Of a DNA stretch of 64,000 nucleotides, positions 61,871 to 64,000 are shown piece by piece; positions within the stretch are counted from its first letter, which is position 1; each line of letters opens with the position of its first letter. Location of the stretch: assembly GCA_910583835.1 (NCBI GenBank), contig CAJTYM010000007.1, forward strand, positions 1 to 64,000. The letters run 5' to 3'. Source of the stretch: an uncultured Lachnospiraceae bacterium (GTDB lineage Bacteria > Bacillota > Clostridia > Lachnospirales > Lachnospiraceae). Position numbers and translations under genes: made by a program. Below the pieces are notes generated by a model. It worked only from the letters and a program-made list of their open reading frames with translations. It did no database searches and was not told where the DNA came from.

Positions 61871-62821
61871 TCAGCCAATTTTCTTTATCTTTTCATCGCT
61901 GCACTCACTCACGATGTAGTGAGGGCGCTTTTTCGTCTCCACATAAGTCTTGCCCACATACTGTCCGATGACTCCCAGACAGAACAGCTGCACGCCGCCA
62001 ATAAAAATCATCACGCACATATTAGACGCCCAGCCCTGCACCTCATCGCCCCACAGGAGCTTGCGCACGATAATGAACATAATCGCCAGCAAGGAAAATC
62101 CGGTACAAGCCACGCCCATCCAGGAGGCAATGGTCAGCGGCATCTGGGAAAAACTGACAATCCCATCTATGGAATACTTGAACAGTTTCCAGAAATTCCA
62201 TTTGGTCTCCCCGGCAGCCCGCTCCACATTTTCAAAATCATACCAGTAGGTGCGAAAGCCGATCCAGCCGAAAATCCCTTTGGAAAAACGGTTTCTCTCT
62301 CCCATCTCCACAATCACATCCACCATTTCCCGCCGCATCAGGCGGTAATCCCTGGCTCCGTCCACGACGTCGGCATCGGAAATCTTGTTGATTACCTTAT
62401 AGAACATCCTTGCAAAGAAAGAACGGATGGGCGGCTCTCCTGCCCGGTCCACCCGCCGCGTGGCAACGCTGTCGTACTCCCCGGTTTCCAAAATCTTCAC
62501 CATCTCCGGCAAAATATGGGGCGGATCCTGCAGATCTGCGTCCATGACTGCCACATAATCTCCGGCGGCATTGCAAAATCCCGCATACATCGCCGCCTCC
62601 TTGCCGAAATTCCGGGAAAAAGAAAGGTAGCGGACATAGGGCCTGCTCTGGGAAAACCCACGTATCATCGCCAAGGTCCCATCCGCAGAACCGTCATTGA
62701 CATAGAGGATTTCAAATTCATATTCCGGCATCTGTTCGATAACTTTGGCGATTTCCCTGTCAAAAGCTGCCAGGCAGCTTTCCTCATTATAACAGGGAAT
62801 AATCAAACTGATTTTCTTCAT
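61871..62821 (-). CDS. GtrB-type bactoprenol glucosyltransferase
   Basis: About 316 aa from the ATG at 62821, where homology begins (ISLIIPCYNEESCLAAFDRE). The frame also opens from 62881, with no good ribosome-binding site for either start. Motifs: YVNDGSADGT, RNFGKEAAMYAGF, VMDADLQDPPHIL, GARDYRLMRREMVD, and two C-terminal helices ending LGVIGQYVGKTYVE. This is the GtrB family, which makes undecaprenyl-phosphate glucose. Its product should be used by the GtrII protein encoded next. Confidence 0.9.
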   Translation of the reverse strand: MKKISLIIPCYNEESCLAAFDREIAKVIEQMPEYEFEILYVNDGSADGTLAMIRGFSQSRPYVRYLSFSRNFGKEAAMYAGFCNAAGDYVAVMDADLQDPPHILPEMVKILETGEYDSVATRRVDRAGEPPIRSFFARMFYKVINKISDADVVDGARDYRLMRREMVDVIVEMGERNRFSKGIFGWIGFRTYWYDFENVERAAGETKWNFWKLFKYSIDGIVSFSQMPLTIASWMGVACTGFSLLAIMFIIVRKLLWGDEVQGWASNMCVMIFIGGVQLFCLGVIGQYVGKTYVETKKRPHYIVSECSDEKIKKIG

Positions 62822-62882
62822 TTCTTCTTTCGTCTCCTCCAACTTCCCCTCTGGCTTCATCGCAAAGCATATCTGCGCCATG

Positions 62883-64000
62883 CTATCTTGCGCGCACCAG
62901 GGAGATTACCTTTTTCATCTGCTTGTGAAAGCACAGCAAAGAAATGATGGCGCAGCCGGCAAAATAAATGAAAAATGCGCGTATCGGCTCCACATCCTTA
63001 AGTACATAAAATAACACAAGGCTTGCCAAAATGCAAATGTACCTTACCGCATATCCGCGCACAGAAATTTGCAATTGGCGGATAAATATGCGGTCCGTCA
63101 CCACATACCAGATGATAAACGACAGCAGGCTTGCCACGGCGATGTATGTGTAGTCATGAAAGAGCAGGTACGCTGCCACATTGAGGACGAACGATATCGC
63201 AATCGCAAACACATTATTTTCCGTGTACGCCTTTATCATCTTCAGGACTTTAAAGTAATTGCCGCATACCAAGGTAATCAAGGTACGGAACACAATGGTG
63301 CCGAACAAAATCGCTATCACCGAAATGCTCGGCGTAAACTTGCCCAGCCACTGAAGGATGGCAAATTCCGCCACATAAAACGCCAGCATGGAAAACATTG
63401 ACACAACCACCAGCACATCGCTCATCAGCCCATAATATTCGGCATACTTCTCCTCAGATACACGGACCAGGTATGGGTAGACCAGGTTGGAAACCACGGT
63501 TATCAAGGTATAGATGACCGCAATCACCGATACTGCAAACGAGTACATGGCAAAATCCGTCTGGCCAAACAGGTTATCGACAAACATGCTGTCTATGCCC
63601 AGGATGATAAGCCCGATAAATTCACTGAGCATCAGGAAAAACCCGCTCTTAATCAGGGCGGGAATCCCCACTTCGCCAAGCGGCTCCCTCCTTCCCCAGA
63701 GAATCTGCTTATTCTGCCCCATGGCAATCACCATGCACAGGAGGTTGCAGACAGTTAAAATAACCAGCAGTATCTTGTAATCATACCATCCAAACAGTAT
63801 GACAAACAATACCATTGCCAAATTGAGGATATTCTGCAGGAACGTGACATAGCTGTCAATCACAAACCGCTTCGTAAACTGATTAATTGAAGAGTAAAAC
63901 CACTTGACATTTATCAGCGGGATATTGATGACCACAAAGGCAAAGGCGATTACTTTATCTGCTTCCATAAAAAACCCGCCCGCAAACAGTATGGCAGAAA
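62883..64000 (-). CDS. Wzx-type polysaccharide flippase, N-terminus outside window
   Basis: The reading frame stays open to the window edge, and the residues before the first Met (ILFAGGFF) read as membrane helix, so the true start lies beyond 64000. The visible part has about ten transmembrane helices, with FVVINIPLINVKWFYSSINQ, LGIDSMFVDNLFGQTDFAMY and YPYLVRVSEEKYAEYY, matching the MOP/PST oligosaccharide flippase family. It would move undecaprenyl-linked repeat units across the membrane for a Wzx/Wzy pathway. Confidence 0.88.
   Translation of the reverse strand, partial: SAILFAGGFFMEADKVIAFAFVVINIPLINVKWFYSSINQFTKRFVIDSYVTFLQNILNLAMVLFVILFGWYDYKILLVILTVCNLLCMVIAMGQNKQILWGRREPLGEVGIPALIKSGFFLMLSEFIGLIILGIDSMFVDNLFGQTDFAMYSFAVSVIAVIYTLITVVSNLVYPYLVRVSEEKYAEYYGLMSDVLVVVSMFSMLAFYVAEFAILQWLGKFTPSISVIAILFGTIVFRTLITLVCGNYFKVLKMIKAYTENNVFAIAISFVLNVAAYLLFHDYTYIAVASLLSFIIWYVVTDRIFIRQLQISVRGYAVRYICILASLVLFYVLKDVEPIRAFFIYFAGCAIISLLCFHKQMKKVISLVRAR

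Overview
The window looks like a cell-surface polysaccharide locus of an anaerobic Firmicute, most likely Lachnospiraceae (Clostridia). The reasons are the GGAGG-type ribosome-binding sites, the multidomain pyruvyltransferase/FrhB proteins, the large surface proteins with InlB-type (Flg_new) repeats and lysine-rich Fn3-like tails, and the many GT-C-like membrane proteins. This is inference from gene content; there is no rRNA or taxonomic marker. Apart from three small regulators, essentially all genes are on the minus strand, so transcription runs from right to left.

Read in the direction of transcription: (1) 64000-57.3 kb holds the end of a Wzx-type flippase, a GtrB/GtrII pair and a secreted glycosidase-like protein with Flg_new repeats. 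(2) 57.3-53.8 kb has a clear promoter followed by a DUF6077-like membrane gene that is broken in two, then rmlA and rmlC. (3) 53.7-43.6 kb encodes a secreted transglutaminase-like protein, an ABC polysaccharide exporter whose ATPase has a Wzt-type C-terminal domain, a double-GT2 glycosyltransferase, a methyltransferase with a kinase-like domain, a WbaP-type initiating transferase, and a hairpin-forming tandem repeat. (4) 43.5-25.2 kb encodes four GT2 enzymes, a second ABC exporter, a GlfT2-like galactofuranosyltransferase, UDP-galactopyranose mutase (glf), three pyruvyltransferase-family proteins (two fused to FrhB domains), a GT-C-like protein and an LPG-synthase-type membrane protein. This segment looks like a galactofuranose-containing, pyruvylated glycan pathway.

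(5) 25-22.7 kb carries an AAA_14/DUF4143 ATPase gene with a 33-bp-period promoter repeat and the wreck of a yfhO-like gene. (6) 22.7-8.8 kb is visibly more A+T-rich. It encodes WecE, a MaoC-type hydratase, an acyltransferase, a polyprenyl-phosphate glycosyltransferase, an O-acyltransferase, a two-subunit SMR/ArnEF-like carrier, a GT-C-like protein, an asparagine-synthase-like enzyme with a coiled-coil tail, and two paralogous Wzy/O-antigen-ligase-like proteins. RmlA in segment 2 could supply the dTDP-sugar that WecE needs, but rmlB is not in the window. (7) 8.8-0.1 kb encodes PglF, PglE, a NeuD-type acetyltransferase, PglD and PglC, which together are the UDP-diacetylbacillosamine pathway and its initiating phosphoglycosyltransferase.

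The most unusual structural feature is at 2.2-5.7 kb. The bacillosamine gene set is split between pglE and the neuD/pglD pair by an oppositely oriented cassette: three paralogous XRE-family repressors, a truncated fourth copy, a duplicated upstream region with repeated half-sites 22 bp apart, and an inverted AAA-ATPase/PD-(D/E)XK (DUF1703-type) gene. No CRISPR array, rRNA, tRNA or complete insertion sequence was seen.
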